A DNA stretch of 64,000 nucleotides from Thiosocius sp963753845 (GTDB lineage Bacteria; Pseudomonadota; Gammaproteobacteria; Chromatiales; Chromatiaceae), in assembly GCA_963753845.1 (NCBI GenBank), contig CAVWEI010000033.1, forward strand, positions 30,006 through 94,005, in the 5' to 3' direction. Of this stretch, positions 1 through 10,629 are shown one piece after another. Both the position numbers and the translations under genes were made by a program. The notes under the pieces are model-generated. The model saw nothing but the letters and a program-made list of their open reading frames with translations, did not search any database and was not told the DNA's origin. Each line of letters starts with the position of its first letter. The first letter of the stretch is position 1.

Positions 1-1571
<1,571 letters not shown>

Positions 1572-1605
1572 GATATGTCCTGATCTCTTCATCGGGACAG
1601 GCCGC

Positions 1606-2244
1606 ATGACCGAGCTGAAGAACGTAGAAGGACACTTCTACCCGCCCTTCCATCGGGGCTGGGGCGGTTTCGCCGAGGAGCTGTTTCACTACACTTCGCG
1701 TTACTACGCGTCGACCGAGGCCTTCGTGCGTCATCTCGCGCAGGATCGGGAGTTCCGCATGAGCGGTTACAAGGCCGCGGACCTCAGCACGGAGCAACGC
1801 GACCTGATGGCCTCGGTTCTGGCCTGCGGGCCGGATGAAGAGGCCGCGCTGACGGTGATCGGGATCGTCTCCGCGGTGCTCCGCCAGGATCCCGGCGTGC
1901 AGCAGACATGGACGGACCGCTACAAGGGACGATTGGGCGCGACCCCCGCGAAAGACGGGCTGGCGGATCGAAGCCATCTGCACCTCGACGACGCGGGTGT
2001 CTCGCCGCTCGATCCCTTCATGAACATTGCGGAGCGTCTGCAGATGCCCGTGGCGGTCCGCGAGCATCACGTGGAGGTATCACTGCACGCGCTTGCGGGG
2101 CACCTCGATTCCGGAAACTCGACGCTGCGGGCGAACCTGCACAATGCGGTCGTTCGCTTGCACAACGCAGGTTATCTCCTACGTAACCACCCGCACCTCA
2201 CCCATTCCGAGGCGCATGAAATCGCGGACGAAGATGCGGTCTGA
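1606..2244 (+). CDS. hypothetical protein downstream of pckA
   Basis: A 212-residue soluble protein that I do not recognise. The frame is open further upstream into pckA, but the ATG at 1606 (MTELKNVEGHFYPP) gives a start 35 bases after the pckA stop and is preferred. No signal peptide or membrane segment is visible. The protein is rich in His and acidic residues and has aromatic clusters (HYTSRYYAS) near residue 30. Position suggests co-transcription with pckA, but no function can be inferred. The opposite strand offers only an antisense frame. Confidence 0.7.
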   Translation: MTELKNVEGHFYPPFHRGWGGFAEELFHYTSRYYASTEAFVRHLAQDREFRMSGYKAADLSTEQRDLMASVLACGPDEEAALTVIGIVSAVLRQDPGVQQTWTDRYKGRLGATPAKDGLADRSHLHLDDAGVSPLDPFMNIAERLQMPVAVREHHVEVSLHALAGHLDSGNSTLRANLHNAVVRLHNAGYLLRNHPHLTHSEAHEIADEDAV

Positions 2245-2277
2245 TCGGCCATGGTGGCCGCAGGATGCGGTGTTCCG

Positions 2278-2892
2278 TCAGGCCTTGGCCGCGAGCACTG
2301 TCCCGGTCGCGATCATGACGCCACCCGATGTGCGGTTCAGCAACTGCCTGGCCCCGGGACTCCGGAACAGTTGCCGGGCACTGGATGCGGCGTAGGCGTA
2401 GCCGAGCATGGTCAGGCCCAGGACCAGTGACACGACCGCGGCGATCATCACCACGTCGGTCGTACTCAGCGTGGTCAGATCGACGAAAGCGGGGAGAAAA
2501 CCGAGGTAGAACAGGATCACCTTCGGGTTGCCCAGGGTGATGAATAGCCCGCTGAGGAAGTTGGACGACCAGGAGATCTCCTCGATCGGGGTTGCCTCGG
2601 TCGCAACCACCCGGTTGCGCCAGAGCCCGATGCCAAGCCAGACGAGGTACGCCGCACCGGCGAACTTGACCAGGGTGAAGAATCCGCCCATCAACTCCGC
2701 AACCGCGGCGAGACCAAAGATCGCGAACAGCAGAAAGATCAGGTCGCCGACAACGATGCCCGCGACCACCACCGAGGCATGCAGGAAACCGGAGGCCAGT
2801 GCCCGGGCCACGGTGGCAAAGACGCCAGGCCCGGGCGTTATCGCCAGCAGAAACATGGCACCCGCAAAGGCGAAGAGTGAAAGGGCGGTCAT
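2278..2892 (-). CDS. LysE/RhtB family amino-acid exporter
   Basis: A 204-residue inner-membrane protein of the LysE family, which exports amino acids or related small molecules. It has about six hydrophobic segments and the family signature near the N-terminus (AITPGPGVFATVARALASG), followed by GDLIFLLFAIFGLAA and a VWLGIGLWR stretch after the third segment. Its length matches RhtB-type members (about 205 residues). It is convergent with the upstream hypothetical gene. The substrate cannot be predicted from sequence. Confidence 0.9.
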   Translation of the reverse strand: MTALSLFAFAGAMFLLAITPGPGVFATVARALASGFLHASVVVAGIVVGDLIFLLFAIFGLAAVAELMGGFFTLVKFAGAAYLVWLGIGLWRNRVVATEATPIEEISWSSNFLSGLFITLGNPKVILFYLGFLPAFVDLTTLSTTDVVMIAAVVSLVLGLTMLGYAYAASSARQLFRSPGARQLLNRTSGGVMIATGTVLAAKA

Positions 2893-3129
2893 CGTCGAGC
2901 CCCGGGGTCTGGGTATCAGGATTCCGGCTCCAGTTTATCAAGCCGCCCTGCGGTCCTGGCTATGACTATACGCACGCAAATTTTGCCAGCAATCAGCCAC
3001 AATCGGAACTTCACGAGCAAGCAGCGACCGGCAAATTCAAGCGCATGGATCCCAACCATCCCGAGGGTGCCGAGATTGGCTTGAAGTCAGCCTCAGTCCA
3101 GGATCGCCACCACAAGGCACGGTCTGCTC

Positions 3130-3387
3130 AGCCCGCATCCGTCACCAGCCGCACCCGGACCCAAGCGCAAGTGGATGAAATATTGGTTGAAATTACCAAG
3201 TACAGACGAACGCCAAAAATACAGTGTGTTTTCGGTCCGGGCGCTATCCCGGCCCTGGCTGGTCCACGCGCGCCTGTGCTTGCGCTTCCTTCAACCCATA
3301 GTTACGGCTATGGGTTTCAGTCCAGCGCGGCGCCCAGCCACACATGTCCTCGGCCAGCATCCGGGATGCCGGTGACGGATGCGGGCT
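3130..3387. repeat. 258-bp inverted-repeat-bounded element, copy 1 (MITE-like)
   Basis: This stretch is bounded by 17-bp perfect terminal inverted repeats (AGCCCGCATCCGTCACC at 3130-3146 and its complement at 3371-3387). A second copy of exactly the same length lies at 38846-39103 in opposite orientation. The interior holds a short hairpin (CCCATAG / CTATGGG) and GCATCC / GGATGC. It encodes no convincing protein; frames that look conserved between the copies merely follow nucleotide similarity. One end coincides with the TAG stop of the neighbouring gene at 3386-3892. Confidence 0.85.
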
Positions 3388-3892
3388 AACTGTCCAACCC
3401 CGACAGGAAGTGTCGCAGGGCGCTTGCCCGAATGTCTGCATGGTCATGCTCGGCAGGATTTCGTTCAAACTTGGCCAGTCTCTGTTGAGCCCAAACGTAC
3501 GCGCTATTCTCCGTACGAAGGCGAGAATGTTGCTGACAATTCGCCAACTCCTGAGCCAATATTTCAAGGACAGTCGGATCCCGCTCGAACTGCCCAATTT
3601 GACCGGAAATATCGAAACCGCGGTCTGTGAGGTGGCTCGCGAGCGCTATTTCGGCCAAGTGGCGGGTTGCGCATGGCCCGATTGATTCTCCTTCGCGGGT
3701 CATGGCATACCATTCATGGCCTACCGTGAAGTAGCGACCGCAACGAAAATAGGCGCGTTCAGGTTCCGATCCCCGATTGAGAATCCGGCGTTGCTCATGT
3801 TCCGGGTTTGAGCCGTGTTGGCCGAGAGGCTGGCCTGGTCCTGGACTCCCTTGCTGAGTCTTCTGCACGGTAGTCCCTCCATGCCGAATCAC
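3386..3892 (-). CDS. hypothetical protein with DUF6316-like segment
   Basis: A 168-residue hypothetical protein. Residues around 45-95 (AYFRCGRYFTVGHEWYAMTR followed by EGESIGPCATRHLAEIAL) resemble the short DUF6316 module of gammaproteobacteria, in which an aromatic/Arg start is followed by W-Y-x-x-T-R-E-G and G-P. The Pro/Gly-rich N-terminus may be dispensable, so the true start could be further in. The TAG stop overlaps the terminal repeat of the adjacent 258-bp element. The function is unknown. Confidence 0.55.
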   Translation of the reverse strand: MIRHGGTTVQKTQQGSPGPGQPLGQHGSNPEHEQRRILNRGSEPERAYFRCGRYFTVGHEWYAMTREGESIGPCATRHLAEIALASHLTDRGFDISGQIGQFERDPTVLEILAQELANCQQHSRLRTENSAYVWAQQRLAKFERNPAEHDHADIRASALRHFLSGLDS

Positions 3893-4313
3893 TATCTTTT
3901 AAAGTCTAGCAGAGTTGGTCCAGGGCATTGTTGCGTGCCATTCCCATTGCGGGGCACTCCACTTTTCGTCACGGTTGCGCGGCGGTGGTTCGAAAGTGAG
4001 TGCAGCAGCAAGCCGTCACGAAGGTCGGCTCAAATGGCGGTTGCATTCATTCCCGTCATTAACCCCGATCGGGGCGTAAAGCGTCTGATACGCTGGCGGA
4101 CCACCCCGGGTTGTCTCTTGTTGGTCGAAAATGCCCCCAAGGCTTGACTGGCTGAACGGCGGTAGAGCGTGGTTTCCTGCAGTCCGCTAACGTCTTTATG
4201 GCCGGCGATCCAACCCTGCTCAGACTCGATTGCTGCAAATCAAGACAAATCGCGTTCAAAATCGTTAGCCTGGAAAATCCGAATTTTTCCAGCAATCCCG
4301 CAGAGAGTCCGAT
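3893..4313. other. gene-free stretch upstream of trpB
   Basis: About 420 bases with no convincing gene. A short stem-loop (CTGGAAAA / TTTTCCAG, 4270-4292) lies just ahead of trpB. I looked for a tryptophan leader peptide with tandem Trp codons and did not find one. CCCCGATCGGGG near 4062 is another small palindrome. The promoter for trpB probably lies here but is not obvious. Confidence 0.4.
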
Positions 4314-5513
4314 ATGAAGATGTCCTCGATCCCGATGCCCGACAAAGACGGCTATTTTGGCGACTATGGCGGCCAGATCATCCCGCCCCAGCTCAAGGTG
4401 GTGATGGACGAGATCGCCTCGGCCTACAAGGAAATCCGCCACAGTGCGCAATTCCAGGATGAACTGCGCGACCTGCAGATGAATTACATCGGCCGGCCGA
4501 GCCCGCTGTTCTACGCCAGGCGCCTGTCGGAAAAACTCGGCGGGGCACGTATCTATCTCAAGCGTGAGGATCTCAATCACACAGGCGCGCACAAGATAAA
4601 TCACTGTATCGGTGAGGCGCTTCTGGCCAAACACATGGGCAAGAACAAGGTGCTGGCCGAAACGGGTGCAGGGCAGCATGGCGTGGCGCTGGCCACCGCG
4701 TGCGCGCTGGTGGGCATCCCGTGCGAGATCCACATGGGCCAGGTGGACATCGAGAAAGAACATCCGAATGTCACCAAGATGAAGATCCTTGGCTGTGACC
4801 TGGTGCCGGTGACGCGCGGTACGGCCACCCTCAAGGACGCGGTCGATTCGGCCTTCGAGGAATACCTGAAAGATCCCGTGAACAGCATCTATGCAATCGG
4901 CTCGGTGGTCGGGCCTCATCCCTTCCCGATGATGGTGCGCGATTTCCAGCAGGTCGTGGGCGAGGAGGCGCGCGAGCAGTTTCTGGCCCGCGAGGGTCGC
5001 CTGCCCACGGTGGCCACGGCCTGTGTCGGTGGCGGTTCGAACGCGATCGGGCTGTTCACCGCCTTCCTTGACGACGAGGAGGTGCGACTGGTCGGTGTGG
5101 AGCCGGCCGGGCGGGGGCTCGATACCCCGGATCATGCGGCAACCCTGACCCTGGGCACGCCTGGCTCGCTGCACGGTTTCAAGTGCTACAACCTGCAGGA
5201 CACCGAGGGCAACCCGCTGCCGGTTTACTCTATCGCTTCGGGCCTGGACTATCCGGGTGTCGGGCCGCAGCACTGTTTTCTGAAAGACATCCACCGTGTC
5301 GAATACACCACCGCCACGGACGACGAGTGCCTGGATGCCTTCATGACCCTGTCACGCATGGAGGGCATCATCCCGGCGCTGGAGTCTGCGCATGCGATGG
5401 CCTATGCGATGCGCGAGGCGCCGCAGATGGCGAAGGACGAGTCCATCCTGGTCAACCTGTCGGGTCGTGGTGACAAGGACGCTGATTTCGTGTGCGAGAG
5501 GCTGGGCCTTTAA
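4314..5513 (+). CDS. trpB: tryptophan synthase beta chain, stand-alone copy
   Basis: TrpB is the PLP-dependent subunit that condenses indole with serine to give tryptophan. The 399-residue protein has the PLP lysine in HTGAHKIN (about residue 90), the glycine-rich phosphate loop GGGSNAIG (about 240) and the start DGYFGDYGGQIIPP. Several stretches (MGQVDIEKEHPNVTKMKILG, for example) differ from the usual trpA-linked TrpB. Neither trpA nor trpF is adjacent; the neighbours are an unknown gene and dcd. It may be a second trpB or simply lie apart from trpA in this genome. The start at 4314 is supported by a purine-rich GAGAG upstream. Confidence 0.92.
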   Translation: MKMSSIPMPDKDGYFGDYGGQIIPPQLKVVMDEIASAYKEIRHSAQFQDELRDLQMNYIGRPSPLFYARRLSEKLGGARIYLKREDLNHTGAHKINHCIGEALLAKHMGKNKVLAETGAGQHGVALATACALVGIPCEIHMGQVDIEKEHPNVTKMKILGCDLVPVTRGTATLKDAVDSAFEEYLKDPVNSIYAIGSVVGPHPFPMMVRDFQQVVGEEAREQFLAREGRLPTVATACVGGGSNAIGLFTAFLDDEEVRLVGVEPAGRGLDTPDHAATLTLGTPGSLHGFKCYNLQDTEGNPLPVYSIASGLDYPGVGPQHCFLKDIHRVEYTTATDDECLDAFMTLSRMEGIIPALESAHAMAYAMREAPQMAKDESILVNLSGRGDKDADFVCERLGL

Positions 5514-5533
5514 AGTCCCCCTGATGCCACCCT

Positions 5534-5583
5534 ATAGGTCGGGCTTTGCCCGACAACGATGGCGGGCGCAGCCCGCCCTACAG
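5534..5583. repeat. REP-like palindromes downstream of trpB
   Basis: Two GC-rich palindromes in tandem, GTCGGGCTTTGCCCGAC (5538-5554) and GGCGGGCGCAGCCCGCC (5561-5577), followed by CTACAG. The same GTCGGGC/GCCCGAC palindrome recurs at 37951-37968. They could act as REP-type repeats or as transcription-end hairpins; there is no T-run. Confidence 0.6.
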
Positions 5584-5719
5584 ACCTGCGTTCCCAATCC
5601 GATGGGCGATGATTCTGGGAGCAGCGTGCTGGGGTGACATCAAATCACAGCAAAACTCTGCGCCCGCCCGGGTGGTGTAAACTCCATGCTCGCCATGCCC
5701 CGGGGGAGGCCGTTCGACA

Positions 5720-6316
5720 ATGAGACTTTGCGACAGCGACATCATTGCCGCGCTCGACCAGGGGCGTATCCGAATCGAGCCGCGGCCCGATGACCGCGTG
5801 ATCAGTGGCGTGAGTATCGACCTGCGCCTTGGGCACCGGTTCCGGGTATTCAGCTCGCACACGATCCCGTATATCGATCTGTCCGGTTCACGCGAGCTGG
5901 TGGATCAGGCGGTCGAAAAGGTGATGAGCGACGAGATCTTCATCGACGACCACGGCAACTTCGTGCTGCACCCCGGTGAACTGGCCCTGGGTATCACCCT
6001 GGAATCGATCAGCCTGCCGGACGACCTGGTGGGCTGGCTGGATGGTCGTTCGAGCCTGGCCCGGCTGGGCCTGATGGTGCATGTGACGGCGCACCGCATC
6101 GACCCCGGCTGGAGCGGCAATATCGTGCTCGAGTTCTTCAATTCCGGAAAGCTGCCGTTGGCGCTGCGTCCCGGCATGGCGATTGGCGCGATGAGCTTCG
6201 AGACCCTGAGCGGCCCGGCGCAGCGTCCCTATACCAAGCGGGATGATGCCAAGTACCGCGGCCAGAGCGGGCCGGTTGCCAGCCGCATCAGCGAGGATGA
6301 CGCGGCGGCGGGTTGA
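5720..6316 (+). CDS. dcd: dCTP deaminase
   Basis: Deaminates dCTP to dUTP, feeding dTMP synthesis. It has 198 residues against about 193 in Escherichia coli. The signature RSSLARLGLMVHVTAHRIDP (about residues 112-131), with the substrate-binding Arg/Ser and catalytic region, and the following GWSGNIVLEFFNSGK are present. The N-terminus MRLCDSDIIAALD is typical. It ends overlapping convergently with the DUF3108 lipoprotein gene. Confidence 0.96.
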   Translation: MRLCDSDIIAALDQGRIRIEPRPDDRVISGVSIDLRLGHRFRVFSSHTIPYIDLSGSRELVDQAVEKVMSDEIFIDDHGNFVLHPGELALGITLESISLPDDLVGWLDGRSSLARLGLMVHVTAHRIDPGWSGNIVLEFFNSGKLPLALRPGMAIGAMSFETLSGPAQRPYTKRDDAKYRGQSGPVASRISEDDAAAG

Positions 6317-7073
6317 GGCTCTCCATCAGCATCTCGACCGTGTTGCCATCCCGTATGTGCACGATACGCACCGGCAGCGGGCCCAGGTCGGGTTCGAACC
6401 ACAGCGCCCGGGTCTCGTCGGGTTCCGCCGTGACCCGGCGTATGCCCACAGCCGTGTAGCTGCCGAGCGGGATCTGGATCGCCTGTTTTCCCATCACCTC
6501 GAGTCGTGTCTCGTCGGCAGAGCCCGGTGACGCGATCTGGATCTGCAACGTGCCCTCACCGGCCAAGGCCAGGTGGTATGCGGTCAGCAGGTAGCTCAAT
6601 CGATCGTGTGTGCCGGGTGGCAGTTCGGTCTCCTGCTCGCTGTCCTGACCGACCAGCTTCAGCACGCCTCTTTCCCAGTCGAACACGAAGCTGACCATCT
6701 CGACGAGATCATCCTGCATCACGCTGTGTTGGAAACGCCGGGGTCGAACACCCGCATCCCCGATGGTGCCGCTGCTGGTTTCGAGCACCTCGTGGCCCGC
6801 GGCCTGCCGGAGCTGGTCGGAGGGTATCGTGTAGGCTTCCATTAGGTACCGGCCGTCCGGTTGCACCCGCAGGGTGAACAGCGCATGGCCCACGAGTGTC
6901 CCGTTGAACGACAGGCGGTAGCCCGCCTCCAGATCGACCGGTTCGATTTTGGGTGGGGATGGGGACGGAGAGGGGCCGCACGCAGCGAGCGCCAGCAGCG
7001 CAAGAGCGCCGCCAAGCCGATACAGACGCCTCAGCACCGGATCGGGGCCTGCAGCTGCCTGTCGTCGAACCAT
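6288..7073 (-). CDS. DUF3108 domain lipoprotein
   Basis: A 261-residue envelope protein of the DUF3108 family. After a basic N-terminus there is a hydrophobic stretch ending in a lipobox (LLALAAC), so the mature protein should start at that Cys and be lipid-anchored. The remainder is a predicted beta-rich domain (YRLSFNGTLVGHALFTLRV near the start, ALWFEPDLGPLPVRIVH near the end) as in this family. The gene follows purN and overlaps its 3' end by about 43 bases. The family's function is unknown; its location downstream of purM-purN is common in gammaproteobacteria. Confidence 0.85.
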   Translation of the reverse strand: MVRRQAAAGPDPVLRRLYRLGGALALLALAACGPSPSPSPPKIEPVDLEAGYRLSFNGTLVGHALFTLRVQPDGRYLMEAYTIPSDQLRQAAGHEVLETSSGTIGDAGVRPRRFQHSVMQDDLVEMVSFVFDWERGVLKLVGQDSEQETELPPGTHDRLSYLLTAYHLALAGEGTLQIQIASPGSADETRLEVMGKQAIQIPLGSYTAVGIRRVTAEPDETRALWFEPDLGPLPVRIVHIRDGNTVEMLMESLNPPPRHPR

Positions 7074-7678
7074 ACCTGGCCGTCACGCATCGAGAGCCGT
7101 CCCTGCGCGAACCAGCTGACCACCTGCGGCAGCAGCTCATGCTCGCGCTCCAGCACCCGGGCCGCCAGCACCGATTCGGTATCGCCTGGCTCGACCGGCA
7201 CCCCCGCCTGGGCGATGACGGGGCCACCGTCGAGTTCGGCGGTGACGAAGTGCACGCTCGCGCCATGTTCTGCGACACCTTTCTGCAGGGCGCGGCGGTG
7301 GGTGTGCAATCCCTGAAAGGCTGGCAGCAGCGAGGGATGGATATTCAGCATGCGTCCGCTGAAACGGTTGACGAAGCCGTCGGTGAGGATACGCATGAAA
7401 CCGGCCAGGACCACCAGTCGCGGCTCAAAGGCCTCGATTGCCCCGGCCAGCGCCGAGTCGAAGCTGTCGCGGTCGGGAAAGCCGGTGTGATCGATAACGC
7501 GGGTGGGAATCCCGGCCGCATCGGCGCGCTCCAGGCCGCGTACCCCGGGCCTGTTGCTGATCACGGCGGAGATACGGAAAGGCCCGCCGGCGGCCGCGGT
7601 ATCGATGAGCGCCTGGAGGTTACTGCCGCTGCCCGAGATCAATACCACGACCGGCAGCCTTGCATCTGCCGACTTCAT
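7031..7678 (-). CDS. purN: phosphoribosylglycinamide formyltransferase
   Basis: Transfers the formyl group of 10-formyl-THF to GAR, the third step of de novo purine synthesis. The ATG at 7678 (MKSADARLPVVVLISGSGSN) is chosen because it overlaps the purM stop by four bases, leaving 215 residues, the family's usual size. The GSGSNLQAL phosphate loop and the catalytic region (MLNIHPSLLPAFQG with the Asn-His pair, and later ELDGGPVIAQ with the Asp) are visible. Confidence 0.96.
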   Translation of the reverse strand: MKSADARLPVVVLISGSGSNLQALIDTAAAGGPFRISAVISNRPGVRGLERADAAGIPTRVIDHTGFPDRDSFDSALAGAIEAFEPRLVVLAGFMRILTDGFVNRFSGRMLNIHPSLLPAFQGLHTHRRALQKGVAEHGASVHFVTAELDGGPVIAQAGVPVEPGDTESVLAARVLEREHELLPQVVSWFAQGRLSMRDGQVWFDDRQLQAPIRC

Positions 7679-8733
7679 GAATAGCGGACGCAGGGCGCCT
7701 CGCACTCGCAGTCGGCGATCTCGCCGATCCGGTAGATGGTCTCGCCTTGGGCCTCGAGTACTGCCGTTGCCTGTTCCACCGCATGTGGCGGGACGCAGAC
7801 CACCATGCCGATGCCGCAGTTGAAGGTCCGAAGCATCTCGGCATCGGCGATCTTGCCGGCTTTCTGCAGCCATTCGAACACCGCCGGCAGCTGCCAGCTG
7901 GCGCGCCTGATCTGCGCGCAGCTGTGATCGGGCAGGACGCGCGGGAGGTTTTCGGTCAGGCCGCCGCCCGTGATGTGGGCCAGGGCATGTACCTCGGTCC
8001 CCTCGAGCAGGGCGAGCAGCGACTTGACGTAGATCCGGGTCGGTGCGATCAGCGCATCGCCCAGCTTGCCGTCTCCCAGGGCCTGATCGAGCGGCGCCTT
8101 GCTTACCTCGAGTACCTTGCGTATCAGGGAGTAGCCGTTGGAGTGGGGTCCGGACGAGGCGAGCCCCAGCAGCACGTCGCCGACCTGGACCTTGTCCGGC
8201 TGGAGGATGCGCGACTTCTCGACGATACCGACAGAGAATCCGGCGAGGTCGTAGTCACCCTCCGAATACATGCCCGGCATCTCGGCCGTCTCGCCGCCGG
8301 TGAGCGCGCAGCCTGCCAGTTCGCAGCCACGGGCGATACCGCTTACCACGTCGACCGCGACATCCACGTCGAGCTTGCCGCTGGCGTAATAGTCGAGAAA
8401 AAACAGCGGTTCGGCCCCCGCCACCACGATGTCGTTGACGCACATCGCGACCAGGTCGATGCCGATGGTGTCGTGGCGCTGCATTTGCAGCGCCAGCTTG
8501 AGCTTGGTGCCGACCCCGTCGGTGCCCGAGACCAGCACCGGTTCGCGATAGCGGTCGAGCGGCAGTTCGAACAGGGCGCCGAATCCGCCGAGCCCTGCCA
8601 TCACGCCGGGTCGGAAGGTTCGCTTGACGATCGGTTTGATGCGTTCGACCAGGGCGTTGCCGGCATCGATATCCACCCCGGCCTGGGCATAGCTGAGGGC
8701 ACCGGGTTCGGTATTGGGGGGCTGATCGCTCAA
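7675..8733 (-). CDS. purM: phosphoribosylformylglycinamidine cyclo-ligase
   Basis: AIR synthetase closes the imidazole ring of purines using ATP. The protein has 352 residues, normal for the family. DGVGTKLKLA, ALTGGETAEMPGMY and the C-terminal GGGLTENLPRVLP motif are present. It is the first gene of the purM-purN-DUF3108 unit and is translationally coupled to purN (four-base overlap). It is divergent from the DUF2066 gene, with about 180 bases between that probably hold both promoters. Confidence 0.97.
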   Translation of the reverse strand: MSDQPPNTEPGALSYAQAGVDIDAGNALVERIKPIVKRTFRPGVMAGLGGFGALFELPLDRYREPVLVSGTDGVGTKLKLALQMQRHDTIGIDLVAMCVNDIVVAGAEPLFFLDYYASGKLDVDVAVDVVSGIARGCELAGCALTGGETAEMPGMYSEGDYDLAGFSVGIVEKSRILQPDKVQVGDVLLGLASSGPHSNGYSLIRKVLEVSKAPLDQALGDGKLGDALIAPTRIYVKSLLALLEGTEVHALAHITGGGLTENLPRVLPDHSCAQIRRASWQLPAVFEWLQKAGKIADAEMLRTFNCGIGMVVCVPPHAVEQATAVLEAQGETIYRIGEIADCECEAPCVRYS

Positions 8734-8916
8734 GGCTGACTCCGCGGGAGGGACTGCAAAGCACGCATTTTAGCCCCAGGAGCCTGCGCGGTGGAACTGG
8801 TGGCCCACAAGGGTTGCCCGTTTTCCCGGCACCGGGCCCAACGCCGGGAAGGGAAAGGCGCGAAGGTTCGCGGCCGGCTCGACAATTTGATCGGCGGCCG
8901 GGTTAAACTCCGGCGC

Positions 8917-10035
8917 ATGCAAAATCGAACGAAATACCTGATCGCCGGCCTGCTGCTGGGCCTGTTGCCTCTGCGTGCCCTGGCAATGGTACCCGGCGAT
9001 GCCTTCGTGGCAGAGACAAAGGTGGTGGACGAGGGCAGCGAGACCCGCAACACCGCCTTGACTGAACTGCTCGCGACCGTACTGGTGCGGGTCAGTGGAA
9101 ACACCGGGATTGCCGGGCAACCGGCCGCACGCGAGATCCTGGCTGGGGCGCCGTCGTTGGTGCAGCAATACCAGTATCGCACCGCGGAAGAGGGCGGCAA
9201 GCTGGCGCGTTATCTCTGGGCCCGTTTCGACCAGGCGAGTGTCGAGCGGATGATGCGTGAACGAAATCTGCCGGTGTGGGTGCAAAGGCCGCCGGTCCTC
9301 CTCTGGGTGGCGACCGAGCAGGGCGGCCGGCGCGAACTGCTGAATCTGGAGAACCAGCCGGAGGCGCGGGCCGAGGCACTGGCCGCTGCACGCCAGCGCG
9401 GGATGCCGCTGCAGCTCCCGCTGATGGACCTGGAGGACCAGACGGGGCTGACCCCGGCGGACCTGTGGTCAGACTATCAACCCGCGATCAGGCTGGCTTC
9501 GGCGCGCTACCCGCACGAGATGATACTGGTGGGGCGACTGAGCGCGGGGCGGGGAGGCCAATGGAATGGTGCCTGGACCCTGATCGGGGAGGGCGGCAGC
9601 CAGGGCTTCCGGACGCCGGCCCGGGCGCTGGGTGACACACTGGCTCTCGGCATCGCTCAGGCACAGAATCTGCTCGCCGCGCGTTTTGCGCCCAAGATGG
9701 CTGTGGGCCGCAGCAGCGGTACCCTGGTGCGTTTCTCGGATATTCACGACCTGGCGGCCTATGGTCGCCTGGTGACCATCCTGGAACGGCTGGAACCCGT
9801 CACCCGGGTGGCATTGCGCCATGTCCAGAACGACAGCTTTGTGTTCGAATTCCAGATGAGCGGTGATACACAGGACCTGGTGCGGGCCCTCGAGGGCAGC
9901 GGCCAGCTGTTCGCCGAACCGGTACCATTGCGTGTCACCCCGCAGCCCGCCGCAGCCGGTGGCACGGGTGCGGCGGGCGCCCCTGCGCACGCCTCACAGC
10001 CGGACGCCGAGTTGTACTACCGACTGGTAAACTGA
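8917..10035 (+). CDS. DUF2066 domain-containing exported protein
   Basis: A 372-residue protein of the DUF2066 family. The ATG at 8917 is chosen because it begins a typical signal peptide (MQNRTKYLIAGLLLGLLPLR, ending in an ALA-type cleavage site); the open frame upstream lacks such features. The mature part shows the conserved TALTELLATVLVRVSGN stretch of the family. It lies between purM (divergent) and a CDP-alcohol phosphatidyltransferase gene, a conserved gammaproteobacterial order. The biochemical role is unknown. Confidence 0.85.
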   Translation: MQNRTKYLIAGLLLGLLPLRALAMVPGDAFVAETKVVDEGSETRNTALTELLATVLVRVSGNTGIAGQPAAREILAGAPSLVQQYQYRTAEEGGKLARYLWARFDQASVERMMRERNLPVWVQRPPVLLWVATEQGGRRELLNLENQPEARAEALAAARQRGMPLQLPLMDLEDQTGLTPADLWSDYQPAIRLASARYPHEMILVGRLSAGRGGQWNGAWTLIGEGGSQGFRTPARALGDTLALGIAQAQNLLAARFAPKMAVGRSSGTLVRFSDIHDLAAYGRLVTILERLEPVTRVALRHVQNDSFVFEFQMSGDTQDLVRALEGSGQLFAEPVPLRVTPQPAAAGGTGAAGAPAHASQPDAELYYRLVN

Positions 10036-10062
10036 CCCGGTCATTCACAACTGCGAGTCCCG

Positions 10063-10629
10063 ATGAAGTCCTATCTGCGCCATTTGCCGAATCTGATCAG
10101 TGTGGCGCGGATCATTCTGGTCGGGCCGGTGGCGTGGAGCCTGTTGAACGAACGCTTCGGTCTCGCCATCTGGCTGTTTCTTGTCGCCGGCGCCTCGGAT
10201 GGCCTGGACGGCTTTCTGGCCAAGCGTTTCGGCTGGAGTTCGCGCCTCGGCGGGATACTGGATGCGCTGGCCGACAAGCTCCTGCTGACCTCGACCTTTT
10301 TCTGCCTGTGGTGGTTGGGCGTGTTTCCCTGGTGGCTGGTACTGAGTATCCTGGCGCGGGATCTGGTCATCGTTGTCGGTGCCACTGTGTACAACTTCCG
10401 CATCGAGACGGTGCAACCTGCGCCGACCCTGGTGAGCAAGCTCAACACCTTTCTGCAGATTGCGCTCGCGGCGGTGGGCGTGATCAAGCTCGGCTTCGGT
10501 GGCATCCCGGGCTGGATCATGCAAACCCTGATCTGGTCGGTGATGTTGACCGTCCTCCTCAGCGGTGCCGGTTATATCCGCGAATGGACGCGCCGTGCCC
10601 GCGTGGGAGGAACACATGGTCAGGCCTGA
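10063..10629 (+). CDS. CDP-alcohol phosphatidyltransferase family protein
   Basis: A 188-residue multi-spanning membrane enzyme of the family that transfers a phosphatidyl group from CDP-diacylglycerol to an alcohol. The catalytic pattern is seen at about residues 45-70 (DGLDGFLAKR ... GGILDALADK), with the spaced Asp residues intact and Ala-Lys where the canonical motif has Ala-Arg. It resembles PgsA-type proteins, but because gammaproteobacteria often keep pgsA beside uvrC, this may be a paralogue. It overlaps the next gene by 14 bases. Confidence 0.85.
   Translation: MKSYLRHLPNLISVARIILVGPVAWSLLNERFGLAIWLFLVAGASDGLDGFLAKRFGWSSRLGGILDALADKLLLTSTFFCLWWLGVFPWWLVLSILARDLVIVVGATVYNFRIETVQPAPTLVSKLNTFLQIALAAVGVIKLGFGGIPGWIMQTLIWSVMLTVLLSGAGYIREWTRRARVGGTHGQA

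Noticed and set aside
3130..3387. A conserved protein in the 258-bp elements (frames starting MKYWLKLPSTDE and MKYRLKSPSTDE)
   Set aside because: The two copies share the frame because the DNA is duplicated. There is no ribosome site or domain, and the terminal inverted repeats explain the element better.
3893..4313. Tryptophan attenuator ahead of trpB
   Set aside because: No short leader with tandem Trp codons and no alternative hairpins were found; only one small stem-loop is present.
4059..5294. A 411-codon frame on the minus strand opposite trpB
   Set aside because: It is antisense to a strongly conserved gene, rich in His/Arg/Gln/Leu as expected from the complement of GC-rich codons, and shows no domain.
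7747..8739. A 330-codon plus-strand frame opposite purM
   Set aside because: It is the antisense shadow of purM, rich in Arg/His/Gln, with no motif.
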